A stretch of 64,000 bases of DNA from Clostridia bacterium (GTDB lineage Bacteria > Bacillota_A > Clostridia > Oscillospirales > CAG-272), in the NCBI GenBank assembly GCA_017445115.1, contig JAFSUU010000048.1:1-64000 (forward strand), given 5' to 3'. How positions within the stretch are numbered: position 1 is the first letter of the stretch; every line of letters starts with the position of its first letter. Below the pieces are notes generated by a model, which had not been told where the DNA came from, ran no database searches, and was given only the letters and a program-made list of their open reading frames with translations. The position numbers and the translations under genes are program-made. This document shows positions 51,731 to 59,790 of the stretch, piece after piece.

Positions 51731-52740
51731 TACAGCGCCTCCGTTACGTATTTTTCAAACTCTTCGGGGGTCATTTTAACTATCTCGTATTTTCCTATCT
51801 CCGGGCAGACGACGCACGAGAGCGTGTCGCCGGACATCTTTTTGTCGTGACAGACCGCGTCGGTCAGACGTTTCGGATCGACCGGAAGAGACGTCGGAAG
51901 CCCTTCTTTCTCTAAAACTTTTTTGATTCGCTGTCCCGCGTTTCCTTTCGCCATGGGTATCATCCCGATCGCGACCGCTTCTCCGTGAAGTATCCCTTCG
52001 AATCCGGACGTGGATTCTATCGCGTGAGCAATCGTGTGACCGAAGTTGAGCACTTTTCTGAGACCCGATTCGCGCGCGTCTTCTTCGACGACTTTTATCT
52101 TGATCTTCAGCGCTTCTCTTATAAGCTCCGTATAAGATACGGCGCCGTTTTCGAAGCGTGAAAAGAGATCCGCGTCAAACGTTGCCGCCATCTTGACCGC
52201 CTCTGATATGCCGCTTGCAAACTGTCGTCTGTCCAGAGTCGAAAGCAGTGCCCCGTCAATAAGGACGCCTTTCGGATCATAGAACGCACCGACGATATTT
52301 TTATACCCGTCAAAATCTATCGCCGTTTTTCCTCCGACGGACGAATCCACCTGAGAGAGGACGGTCGTCGGGATATTGTAGAAATCGATCCCCCTCATAT
52401 AGGTCGCGGCGGCAAATCCCGAAAGATCACCGACGACGCCTCCTCCGACCGCTACGATGCAGTCCGTGCGGGTGAGACCCATATCGCAGCATTCTTTCCA
52501 GATCGCTGCGAGATATTTTTCACATTTGGTCGCTTCCCCCTGCGGAAGAGTGAGTATCCTTGACTTTTTGCAGCTTTCAGCCGCTTTTTCGGCGTACGGC
52601 GGAACCCCGTCGTCTGTCACGATCAGAACGTTTCTGTCAAGGTCCCAGAACTCTCCGATCCTGCTTAGTGCGCCTTCTTCCATGACGACGTCGTAGCCGC
52701 CGTATATAGTTTTGACGCGAACAGTTTCGCGGCTCATCAT
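51730..52740 (-). CDS. aroB: 3-dehydroquinate synthase
   Basis: This 336-residue NAD- and metal-dependent enzyme cyclises DAHP to 3-dehydroquinate. Key motifs are VAVGGGVVGDLSGFAAATYMRG, PTTVLSQVDSSVGGKTAID, NFGHTIAHAIE and HGEAVAIGM. Two adjacent ATG codons (52740 and 52737) are possible; the first is preceded by GGAGAG at 8 bases and overlaps the pheA stop. Longer upstream starts lie within pheA. Second structural gene of the operon. Confidence 0.95.
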   Translation of the reverse strand: MMSRETVRVKTIYGGYDVVMEEGALSRIGEFWDLDRNVLIVTDDGVPPYAEKAAESCKKSRILTLPQGEATKCEKYLAAIWKECCDMGLTRTDCIVAVGGGVVGDLSGFAAATYMRGIDFYNIPTTVLSQVDSSVGGKTAIDFDGYKNIVGAFYDPKGVLIDGALLSTLDRRQFASGISEAVKMAATFDADLFSRFENGAVSYTELIREALKIKIKVVEEDARESGLRKVLNFGHTIAHAIESTSGFEGILHGEAVAIGMIPMAKGNAGQRIKKVLEKEGLPTSLPVDPKRLTDAVCHDKKMSGDTLSCVVCPEIGKYEIVKMTPEEFEKYVTEAL

Positions 52741-53822
52741 ATCTGTATCTCTCCTTCGATACTGCCGACGACCGTCACGTTGTTGCAGCAGAGCGCAAGC
52801 TCTTTCAGCATCGCGTGCCCGTCGGAACTGTTGATGTTTCCTTCGCCTTCCGCGAAGAAGTAGTATTCCCAACTTAGTTTTTTGGTAGGACGGCTCTTGA
52901 GCGCCCTGAGGTTGAATCCGTTGTATCCTATTACGGAGACCGCGCGTCCGAGAGAACCCGCTTCATTGTTGACCGTAAACGTCATCACAAAACGGGAGTC
53001 TTTTTCGGACGGAAGCTTTGCAGTTCTCGTGAACACTGCGAATCTTGTCGTGTTGCTCCGGCTCTCTTCTATGTGACCTTCAAGCTTAACAAGGTCGTAT
53101 TCGTTTGCCGCTTCTTCGCTCGCTATCGCCGCAAGATCGCGTCTTCCGCTCTCCTTAAGCGCTTTTGCGGCGGATGCGGTGCTCGGAGCGACGGATGTTT
53201 TCCATCCGTGGCTTCCAATATATTTTTCACACTGTCCGAGTGCCTGCGGATGTGAAATGACTTCCTTAATATCTTCTATCGCAACGCCGGGAAGAGCCAG
53301 AAGATTCTGAGTCACTTCCGCCGAGTAGATCGCGTTGATCTTGAGACCTCCGAAAAATGCGAGGTCCATGACCTGCCCGACGTCCCCGTTATAACTGTTT
53401 TCAAGCGGAAGGATCGCCGCGTCGCATTCACCGTTTTCTACTGATTGGTATGCGGATGAAAAATCGGGGTAGGGAACCGTATTGGCGTTCGGAAACGCCT
53501 TCTTAGCCACAAGATGAGCGAAAGCGCCGGGTACGCCGTTGTAAGCGACCTTCATTCCGGTCAGCAGTTTGTGCTGATACGATTTCGAGACGTCCGTCAG
53601 ACTCTTGAATACGTTGACGAAATAGGGGCGGAATTCTTCATTATCTATTAATGAAAGATTCTTTTCAAGAAGAGACCTCTCTCTTTCAGCGTCAAGTACG
53701 GGGATACCGTGCTCTTTTTTGTATCGCGCGACTTCTGTGACAGCGCCCATGCGGCGCTCGAAAAGTTTTGCGATCTCACCGTCGGTCTCGGATATGATCC
53801 GTCTCGCTTCTTCGATATCCAT
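52737..53822 (-). CDS. pheA: Bifunctional chorismate mutase/prephenate dehydratase (P-protein)
   Basis: This 361-residue protein makes phenylpyruvate from chorismate. Residues 1 to about 85 form an AroQ-type mutase (DIEEARRIISETDGEIAKLFERR). A prephenate dehydratase follows (AYNGVPGAFAHLVA, ILPLENSYNGDV, SNTTRFAVF), then a C-terminal ACT domain (RFVMTFTVNNEAGSLGRAVSVI). In the ACT domain the usual Phe-binding motifs GALV and ESRP read GSLG and KSRP, so feedback by Phe may be altered. The start at 53822 follows GGAGG; a longer frame enters the attenuator terminator. First structural gene of the aromatic operon. Confidence 0.94.
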   Translation of the reverse strand: MDIEEARRIISETDGEIAKLFERRMGAVTEVARYKKEHGIPVLDAERERSLLEKNLSLIDNEEFRPYFVNVFKSLTDVSKSYQHKLLTGMKVAYNGVPGAFAHLVAKKAFPNANTVPYPDFSSAYQSVENGECDAAILPLENSYNGDVGQVMDLAFFGGLKINAIYSAEVTQNLLALPGVAIEDIKEVISHPQALGQCEKYIGSHGWKTSVAPSTASAAKALKESGRRDLAAIASEEAANEYDLVKLEGHIEESRSNTTRFAVFTRTAKLPSEKDSRFVMTFTVNNEAGSLGRAVSVIGYNGFNLRALKSRPTKKLSWEYYFFAEGEGNINSSDGHAMLKELALCCNNVTVVGSIEGEIQI

Positions 53823-53841
53823 AAAATCCTCCGATTTAACT

Positions 53842-53882
53842 AAAAAACCCGCCTTTCCTTTGTAGAGCAAACGAAAAGCGGG
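53842..53882 (-). terminator. Attenuator terminator in the aromatic operon leader
   Basis: On the minus strand CCCGCTTTTC pairs with GGAAAGGCGGG (53873-53882 with 53848-53858; ten pairs, one G-U), followed by six T (53842-53847). It lies between the leader peptide stop and pheA, 20 bases before the pheA start codon. Confidence 0.82.
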
Positions 53883-53902
53883 CTGATTGCATTTTCAGAC
53901 GA

Positions 53903-53956
53903 TCAAAAATACAGGCAGTCCTCGTTATTAAAGTAATAAAAAGAATAAAATTTCAT
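53903..53956 (-). CDS. Phe/Tyr-rich leader peptide of the aromatic operon
   Basis: A 17-codon frame reads MKFYSFYYFNNEDCLYF: four Phe and four Tyr codons. An AGAGGA site lies about 11 bases upstream. It begins about 27 bases after the expected transcription start and its stop is 20 bases before the terminator stem. This is the arrangement of transcription attenuation: when charged tRNA-Phe or tRNA-Tyr is scarce, a stalled ribosome would change folding and prevent termination. The rival antiterminator pairing cannot be assigned with confidence by eye. Confidence 0.75.
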   Translation of the reverse strand: MKFYSFYYFNNEDCLYF

Positions 53957-53989
53957 GGCCGATATTTCCTCTCGCACATTTCAATTATA

Positions 53990-54018
53990 TTTATACACCC
54001 AAAAATTCAGCTTGTCAA
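53990..54018 (-). promoter_or_regulatory. Promoter of the aromatic operon
   Basis: On the minus strand TTGACA (54013-54018), 17 bases, TATAAA (53990-53995). Transcription should start near 53983. Confidence 0.85.
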
Positions 54019-54138
54019 GCCTTTTTGATCCGAAAAGCGCCCATATTCATTGATTTTGCAAAGAAAAATCCGTCGTTTCGACGAAAATATACTGTTTCAG
54101 CAGTGCAGAATAAATAAAGAAAAAGTTTCAGAAAACTA

Positions 54139-54182
54139 TTGACTTTACTGTGATAAAGTGATAAACTGATAAAGTAATAAAG
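54139..54182 (+). promoter_or_regulatory. Histidine operon promoter with four tandem 8-bp repeats
   Basis: TTGACT (54139-54144), 17 bases, TAAACT (54162-54167). Four tandem repeats cover spacer, -10 and start region: TGATAAAG (54151), TGATAAAC (54159), TGATAAAG (54167) and TAATAAAG (54175). They are the likely operator for the YerC repressor encoded just downstream. Confidence 0.7.
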
Positions 54183-54235
54183 CGAACCGGCGCGCTGCCG
54201 TCAATATCAGATAAAAACCGAGAGGACATTAAATA

Positions 54236-54541
54236 ATGAAAATACATGAAAACGACGCCGCGAACAGGTTATTCCACGCGATAACGTCGATAAAGACGGA
54301 AGAGGAGTGCAGAGCGTTCTTTGAAGACGTCTGCACGATAAAAGAGATCGAGGATATGTCTCAGCGCTTTGAAGCGGCAAAACTGCTTGATGAAGGATGC
54401 AATTATCAAACGATAAGCGCCAAGCTCGGGCTCAGCACCGCGACGATCAGCAGAGTCAGCAGATGCCTCAATTACGGAGCGGGAGGCTACAGAGCTCTCA
54501 TTGACAGAGAAAAGGAAGAGAAGAAAAATGATAAGAATTGA
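54236..54541 (+). CDS. YerC/YecD family TrpR-related regulator
   Basis: This 101-residue all-helical protein belongs to the TrpR/YerC superfamily. Its helix-turn-helix is LLDEGCNYQTISAKLGLSTATISRVSRCLNYG (about residues 48-80). Relatives in Firmicutes stand before histidine genes and are proposed repressors of them. Here it is the first gene of the his operon, so histidine-responsive autoregulation is expected; that is inference from position. It overlaps hisZ by 14 bases. GAGAGGAC lies upstream of the start. Confidence 0.88.
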   Translation: MKIHENDAANRLFHAITSIKTEEECRAFFEDVCTIKEIEDMSQRFEAAKLLDEGCNYQTISAKLGLSTATISRVSRCLNYGAGGYRALIDREKEEKKNDKN

Positions 54542-55619
54542 AGAGGTAATGAGCGGTACCGAAAAGCTTGTGTATTCTCTTATGGACCTTTACGGGAAAT
54601 ACGGTTATTCGAGATACAGGATGAGCAAGTTTGAAGAGTACTCACTATACGGCAAGAATATAGATTTTCTCGTATCCGACAGCGTTATCACTTTTACGGA
54701 TACAAACGGAAAACTGATGGCGCTCAAGCCCGACGTCACGCTTTCGATCGTAAAAAACGCGAAAGACGTTCCGGACGGTGTGACAAAAGTTTGCTATAAC
54801 GAAAATGTTTACAGAGTTTCAAAGGGTACCGGAGCTTTTAAGGAGATAATGCAGGCGGGGCTCGAATGCATCGGCGACGTAGACCGATGTCTTGTCGGAG
54901 AGTCGCTGGCGCTCGCTGCCGAAAGCCTGAAGCTGACCGGCAAAAAGTACGTCCTCGCTGTCTCTCACCTCGGACTTCTTTCTCTCGCCGTTGATAAGAT
55001 AACCGACGACGGAATGATAAAAGGAAAGATCCTCGGATGTGTCGGAAAGAGAAACATCCACGGGATCAAAGAAATATGTGTCGAATACGGAATCGATCCG
55101 GCGAAAGCATCAAGTCTTATCGAACTCCTTTCTGTATACGGAACACCCGACACAGCGCTTTCGAAACTTGAAAAACTGTTCGGAGCGGCTGGCGCGGAAT
55201 GTATCGAAGAGATGGCTGAGGCGTTGTCAGTGTTCAGCGGCGACGACGGCAGATCGGTGACTGTCGACTTTTCAGTCACAGCAGACGCGAACTATTACGG
55301 AGGTATCGTATTCAAGGGATTCGTCGACGGAGTTCCGGACAGCGTTCTTTCCGGCGGATGTTATGACAAGCTGATGAGAAAACTCGGCAAGAAGAGTCGC
55401 GCCGTCGGCTTCGCGGTGTACGTCGATACGCTCGAGCGGATCTTTGACGACGGGAAAGAATACGATTTCGACGTGATGATAAAGTATACGGATGGAACAA
55501 AGCCGTCATCTCTAAAAAAGATATCCGATAAATTCATAGACGAGGGAAAAACAGTGTTCTGCTGTAAAACTCCTTGCGGAGTGAGATGCCGCGAAACGTT
55601 TGTGCTTGAGGAGGCGTGA
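54528..55619 (+). CDS. hisZ: ATP phosphoribosyltransferase regulatory subunit
   Basis: This 363-residue histidyl-tRNA synthetase-like protein lacks tRNA-charging function and activates short-form HisG. The class II core is visible: YSLMDLYGKYGYSRYRMSKFEEYSLY, the motif 2-like ALKPDVTLSIVKNA and VCYNENVYRVSKGT, and late VLSGGCYDKLMRKLGKK. The start at 54528 (MIRIEEVM) follows AAGGAAGAG. Its presence matches the short HisG encoded next. Confidence 0.9.
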   Translation: MIRIEEVMSGTEKLVYSLMDLYGKYGYSRYRMSKFEEYSLYGKNIDFLVSDSVITFTDTNGKLMALKPDVTLSIVKNAKDVPDGVTKVCYNENVYRVSKGTGAFKEIMQAGLECIGDVDRCLVGESLALAAESLKLTGKKYVLAVSHLGLLSLAVDKITDDGMIKGKILGCVGKRNIHGIKEICVEYGIDPAKASSLIELLSVYGTPDTALSKLEKLFGAAGAECIEEMAEALSVFSGDDGRSVTVDFSVTADANYYGGIVFKGFVDGVPDSVLSGGCYDKLMRKLGKKSRAVGFAVYVDTLERIFDDGKEYDFDVMIKYTDGTKPSSLKKISDKFIDEGKTVFCCKTPCGVRCRETFVLEEA

Positions 55620-55620
55620 G

Positions 55621-56259
55621 ATGAAGAATATGCTTAATATCGCGCTTCCAAAAGGAAGACTCGGCGAAAAGGTCTACGCCATGTTTGAAGCGGCGGGGTA
55701 CGACTGTCCGTCAATAAAAGAGGAGAACCGCAAGCTTGTTTTTGAAAACGCCGATGCAGGCGTCAGATACTTCTGGGTAAAGCCGTCGGACGTTCCGATA
55801 TACGTCGAGCGCGGTGCCGCGGACGTCGGCGTCGCCGGAAAAGACATACTTCTCGAATATTCACCGGAAGTGTATGAACTTGCCGATCTCGGACTCGGAA
55901 AGTGCCGTATGGCTGTTGCGGCTCCGAAAGGCGCGAAAGAAGTCAAAGGAAAGACTCTCCGGGTCGCGACGAAATTCCCGGAGATCGCAAAAGAGTACTA
56001 TGCTTCAAAGGGAAGAGACATTGACATAATCAAGCTGAACGGCTCGATAGAAATAGCGCCGATCCTCGGACTCTCCGACGTTATCGTCGATATAGTCGAG
56101 ACCGGAACGACTCTCAGAGAAAACGATCTTGAAGTTGTAGAGGAGATACTTCCGATCAGCGCAAGACTCATCGCAAATATTTCGAGTTATAAATTCAAAA
56201 CAGGGGAGATCGAACTTCTCGCAGCAAAGGTCACAGAGATCGCGGAGGGCAAAAAATGA
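55621..56259 (+). CDS. hisG: ATP phosphoribosyltransferase, short form
   Basis: This 212-residue catalytic subunit starts histidine biosynthesis by joining ATP and PRPP. It begins LNIALPKGRLGEKV and contains GAADVGVAGKDILLE and VDIVETGTTLRENDLEVVE (PRPP loop). The C-terminal regulatory domain of long-form HisG is missing, so it depends on HisZ. It starts one base after the hisZ stop, behind GAGGAGG, and ends overlapping hisD. Confidence 0.95.
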   Translation: MKNMLNIALPKGRLGEKVYAMFEAAGYDCPSIKEENRKLVFENADAGVRYFWVKPSDVPIYVERGAADVGVAGKDILLEYSPEVYELADLGLGKCRMAVAAPKGAKEVKGKTLRVATKFPEIAKEYYASKGRDIDIIKLNGSIEIAPILGLSDVIVDIVETGTTLRENDLEVVEEILPISARLIANISSYKFKTGEIELLAAKVTEIAEGKK

Positions 56260-57530
56260 TAAAGATAATGAAATGGGGCGAAATACCGCCCGAAAAAGTA
56301 TTCGAACGGAGTGACCCTATCGTTGACGTCAGAGATGTTGTCTCGTCGATCGTATCCGAAGTCAGAAAAAGAGGAGACGGGGCGCTTTTCGACTATGCCG
56401 AGAAATTCGACAAAGCGAAGCTCTCTTCACTTGAGGTATCAAAGGAAGAATTCGATGAAGCAGAAAGCCTTATCGATCCGGATTTCGTCCGCATTCTCGA
56501 GAGAGCCGCGGCGAATATAAGAAAATTTCACTCGGCTCAAAAGAGAAACGGCTTTATAATCAACGATGAGACCGGAGTCGTTACCGGTCAGAAGGTCATT
56601 CCGATAGAGCGCGTAGGACTTTACGTTCCCGGAGGCACGGCGTCTTATCCGTCAACGGTACTTATGGATGCGATCCCCGCAAAGATCGCGGGATGTCCTC
56701 TCGTCGTGATGACAACGCCTCCCGGAAAAGACGGCAAGATTTCTCCCGCGATCCTCGCCGCGGCGAAGGTCGCAGGCATCGACAAGATCTACAAGGTCGG
56801 CGGCGCTCAGGCGATAGCGGCGCTGGCGTACGGAACGGAGACGATACCTGCGGTCGACAAGATCGTCGGTCCCGGCAACGCGTACGTTGCAGAGGCGAAG
56901 CGTCAGGTCTTCGGTAAAGTATCTATAGATATGATAGCGGGACCGAGCGAGATACTTATCGTAGCAGACGGAAAATCTGACGCAAGATACGTCGCCGCGG
57001 ATCTTTTGTCCCAGGCTGAACACGATAAAATGGCGAGCGCGGTTCTGGTCACAGACAGCGAAGAACTCGCTTTCGCTGTTGCAAACGAGATAGAAATACA
57101 GACTGAAAAACTCGAAAGACGCGATATCGCAAGAGCATCCATTGATTCGAACGGAAAGATAATTATAGCCGACGATCTTGCAAAGGTCATCGAGATCGCA
57201 AACGAGATAGCTCCCGAACATCTTGAACTATGCGTCGACTCTCCTTTCGATTATCTCGACAAAGTCAAAAACGCAGGATCGATATTCATGGGAAGATATT
57301 GCCCGGAGGCGCTCGGAGATTATCTTGCGGGACCTAACCACACTCTTCCGACAAGCGGTACCGCGCGTCATTCAAGCCCGCTTTCTGTCGACGATTTCGT
57401 TAAAAAGACACAGTATACGTATTATACAAAGGAAGCGCTCGACGCGGTCGCGCAAGACGTCGGAAAGTTTGCAAGGAAAGAAGGACTCACGGCTCACGCG
57501 AAAAGCGCTACTATAAGATCGGAGGACTGA
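56256..57530 (+). CDS. hisD: Histidinol dehydrogenase
   Basis: This 424-residue NAD-dependent zinc enzyme oxidises histidinol to histidine in two steps. Motifs are ERVGLYVPGGTASYPSTVLM, VGGAQAIAALAYGTETI, VGPGNAYVAEAKR, DMIAGPSEILI, SQAEHDKMASAVL and GPNHTLPTSGTARHSSPLS. Full length. ATGA overlap with hisG indicates coupled translation. Confidence 0.96.
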   Translation: MIKIMKWGEIPPEKVFERSDPIVDVRDVVSSIVSEVRKRGDGALFDYAEKFDKAKLSSLEVSKEEFDEAESLIDPDFVRILERAAANIRKFHSAQKRNGFIINDETGVVTGQKVIPIERVGLYVPGGTASYPSTVLMDAIPAKIAGCPLVVMTTPPGKDGKISPAILAAAKVAGIDKIYKVGGAQAIAALAYGTETIPAVDKIVGPGNAYVAEAKRQVFGKVSIDMIAGPSEILIVADGKSDARYVAADLLSQAEHDKMASAVLVTDSEELAFAVANEIEIQTEKLERRDIARASIDSNGKIIIADDLAKVIEIANEIAPEHLELCVDSPFDYLDKVKNAGSIFMGRYCPEALGDYLAGPNHTLPTSGTARHSSPLSVDDFVKKTQYTYYTKEALDAVAQDVGKFARKEGLTAHAKSATIRSED

Positions 57531-57531
57531 A

Positions 57532-58596
57532 ATGTCTAAATTCTTCAGTGAAAAGTATTCGAAACTTGTTCCGTATACGCCCGGTGAACAGCCGAAAGAT
57601 ATGGAATACGTCAAACTGAATACGAATGAATCGCCGTTTATACCGCCGTTTTCGGCTATTCTCGCGGCGAAAAGAGAAGCTGAGACACTGAACCTTTACC
57701 CTGCGCCTGAACCGACGGAACTTTACGAAAAGTTTGCCGCCGCAATAGGTGTCAAACCGTCGCAGCTCATCGCCGTAAACGGATCGGACGAGGTGCTGAA
57801 TTTCGCTTTCGCGGCGTTTTGCGACAAAGATCACCCGGCAGTATTCCCGGATATAACTTACGGCTTTTACGAAGTCTTCGCAAAGATGAACTGCGTACCG
57901 TATGAGACGATACCGCTGAAGGACGACTTAACGATAGATCCTTATCAATATATCGGCACGGGGAAGACCGTGTTCATAGCGAACCCCAACGCTCCGACCG
58001 GGATCGCGCTTCCGATCTCCGATATCGAGATAATCGTGGCGGGAAATCCCGGCAACGTCGTTGTCATCGACGAGGCGTACGTCGATTTCGGCGCCGAGAG
58101 CGCGGTGTCACTCATCGACAAATATCCCAATCTGCTCGTGACACAGACGTTCTCGAAGTCCCGTTCCATGGCAGGGGCGCGTCTCGGCTTCGGTATAGCT
58201 TCCGAAGAGCTGATAAGAGATCTCAACACGATCAAATATTCGACCAACCCTTACAATGTGAACCGTCTGACGCAGGCGGTCGGTATCGCGCTGCTCGACG
58301 AAGCTGATTACACTTCGAGAAACTGTAAAACGATAATCGCGAACAGACGCGGTCTTGCTCACAGCCTTGAGTACCTCGGTTTTGACGTCACTCCCTCGAG
58401 CGCAAATTTCGTCTTCGCGCGTCATCCGGAGATCGGTGGAGAGGAGCTGTACCTCAAACTGAAAGAGCGCGGAGTCCTCGTCCGTCATTTCAGCGCGGAA
58501 AGAATAAAAGATTACAACCGGATTACAGTTGGAAACAAAGAACAGATCGAAATACTGATCGAAAAAATAAGAGAGATTCTGGAGGAAAAAGAATGA
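57532..58596 (+). CDS. hisC: Histidinol-phosphate aminotransferase
   Basis: This 354-residue PLP enzyme of fold type I has VKLNTNESPFIPP, NGSDEVLNF, NPNAPTG, VIDEAYVDFG, the PLP lysine in TFSKSRSMAGARLGF and VRHFS near the end. It converts imidazole-acetol phosphate to histidinol phosphate with glutamate. It starts 1 base after hisD and overlaps hisB by 4 bases. Confidence 0.95.
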   Translation: MSKFFSEKYSKLVPYTPGEQPKDMEYVKLNTNESPFIPPFSAILAAKREAETLNLYPAPEPTELYEKFAAAIGVKPSQLIAVNGSDEVLNFAFAAFCDKDHPAVFPDITYGFYEVFAKMNCVPYETIPLKDDLTIDPYQYIGTGKTVFIANPNAPTGIALPISDIEIIVAGNPGNVVVIDEAYVDFGAESAVSLIDKYPNLLVTQTFSKSRSMAGARLGFGIASEELIRDLNTIKYSTNPYNVNRLTQAVGIALLDEADYTSRNCKTIIANRRGLAHSLEYLGFDVTPSSANFVFARHPEIGGEELYLKLKERGVLVRHFSAERIKDYNRITVGNKEQIEILIEKIREILEEKE

Positions 58597-59180
58597 GACA
58601 GTCAACGGTCAAAAGAACGACAAAAGAAACCGATATTGAGATCGTCCTTGAACTCGACGGGACCGGAAAGAGCGAGATAGATTCCGGCGTTCCGTTTCTC
58701 GATCACATGCTTACTCTGTTCGCGTCTCACGGCTGCTTTGACCTCACGGTTAAATGCAAAGGCGACACGGAGGTTGATTATCATCACTCCGTTGAGGATA
58801 TAGGGATCGCGCTCGGCGAGGCGTTCACGAAAGCGCTCGGCAATAAGAAGGGTATAAGAAGATACGGGGACACCACGCTTCCGATGGATGAGGCGCTGAT
58901 CCTCACCGCGGTCGATATCTCCGGCAGGTGCTTCCTTTCGTATTCTCTCGGTATACCTCAACCGAGAGTCGGACTTTTCGATACTGAACTCGTCTCGGAA
59001 TTTTTCTGGGGATTCGTCAGAAACTGTCCGTGCTCGCTGCATATAAAGAAGCTCGCCGGCGGAAATACGCATCACATAATTGAGGGCGCGTTCAAGTCGT
59101 TCGGCAGAACTATGAGAGAAGCCGTCTCAATAGACGAAGCAAAAGCGGGACAGATCCCGTCGACGAAAGGCGTGCTCTGA
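58593..59180 (+). CDS. hisB: Imidazoleglycerol-phosphate dehydratase
   Basis: This 195-residue monofunctional enzyme has the metal motifs DHMLTLFASHGCFD, DYHHSVEDIGIALGEAF and HIKKLAGGNTHHIIEGAFKSF. It lacks a phosphatase domain, in agreement with the separate PHP-type HisJ at the operon end. All nine Arg codons are AGA or AGG, in contrast to the CGN-only sigE gene at the left. Confidence 0.96.
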   Translation: MRQSTVKRTTKETDIEIVLELDGTGKSEIDSGVPFLDHMLTLFASHGCFDLTVKCKGDTEVDYHHSVEDIGIALGEAFTKALGNKKGIRRYGDTTLPMDEALILTAVDISGRCFLSYSLGIPQPRVGLFDTELVSEFFWGFVRNCPCSLHIKKLAGGNTHHIIEGAFKSFGRTMREAVSIDEAKAGQIPSTKGVL

Positions 59181-59788
59181 TGGTCGCGATAGTTGATTAC
59201 GGCGTCGGAAATCTTTTCTCGCTGAAAAGCTCTTTCGCGGCGATCGGCGAGAGTGCGGTCGTGACGTCGGATCCTGAAGTAATAAAGGGAGCTGACAGAA
59301 TCCTCTTGCCGGGAGTCGGCGCGTTTTCGGACGCCGCGCAAAAACTGAAATCAAGCGGTCTTGACAAGGTGGTATGCGGCGAAGCAAAAGGCGGTAAACC
59401 TTTACTCGGTATATGTCTCGGTATGCAGCTTCTTTTTGAAAAAAGCTATGAATACGGAGAGCATGAAGGACTGTCGCTTCTTTACGGATCGGTCCGTCCT
59501 ATAGCAGACGTGATTCCGGTTGATCTGAAGATTCCTCAGATCGGTTGGAATGCGCTTGAATTCAAAAAGGATTCGCCCCTGTTCAAGTATATTGATAACG
59601 GAGATTTCGTTTATTTCGTTCATTCGTACTATGCCGCCGAGTGCGACGACGAGACTGTTGCCGTGACGGATTACGGCGCACCTCTCACCGCGGCGGTTCA
59701 GCGCGATAACGTTTACGGATGTCAGTTTCACCCGGAAAAGAGCGGCAAGGTCGGTCTTTTCATTCTCAAAGCGTTTTGCGAGGTGTAA
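59180..59788 (+). CDS. hisH: Imidazole glycerol phosphate synthase, glutaminase subunit
   Basis: This 202-residue class I glutamine amidotransferase has the nucleophile Cys in GICLGMQLLF, and His and Glu in CQFHPEKSG; the start VAIVDYGVGNLFSL is typical. It supplies ammonia to HisF. The start shares a base with the hisB stop, and hisA follows 2 bases later. Confidence 0.95.
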   Translation: MVAIVDYGVGNLFSLKSSFAAIGESAVVTSDPEVIKGADRILLPGVGAFSDAAQKLKSSGLDKVVCGEAKGGKPLLGICLGMQLLFEKSYEYGEHEGLSLLYGSVRPIADVIPVDLKIPQIGWNALEFKKDSPLFKYIDNGDFVYFVHSYYAAECDDETVAVTDYGAPLTAAVQRDNVYGCQFHPEKSGKVGLFILKAFCEV

Positions 59789-59790
59789 CG

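Noticed and set aside
53823..54012. T-box leader before pheA
   Set aside because: No T-box sequence or specifier stem fits into the short leader; the leader peptide and terminator explain it better.
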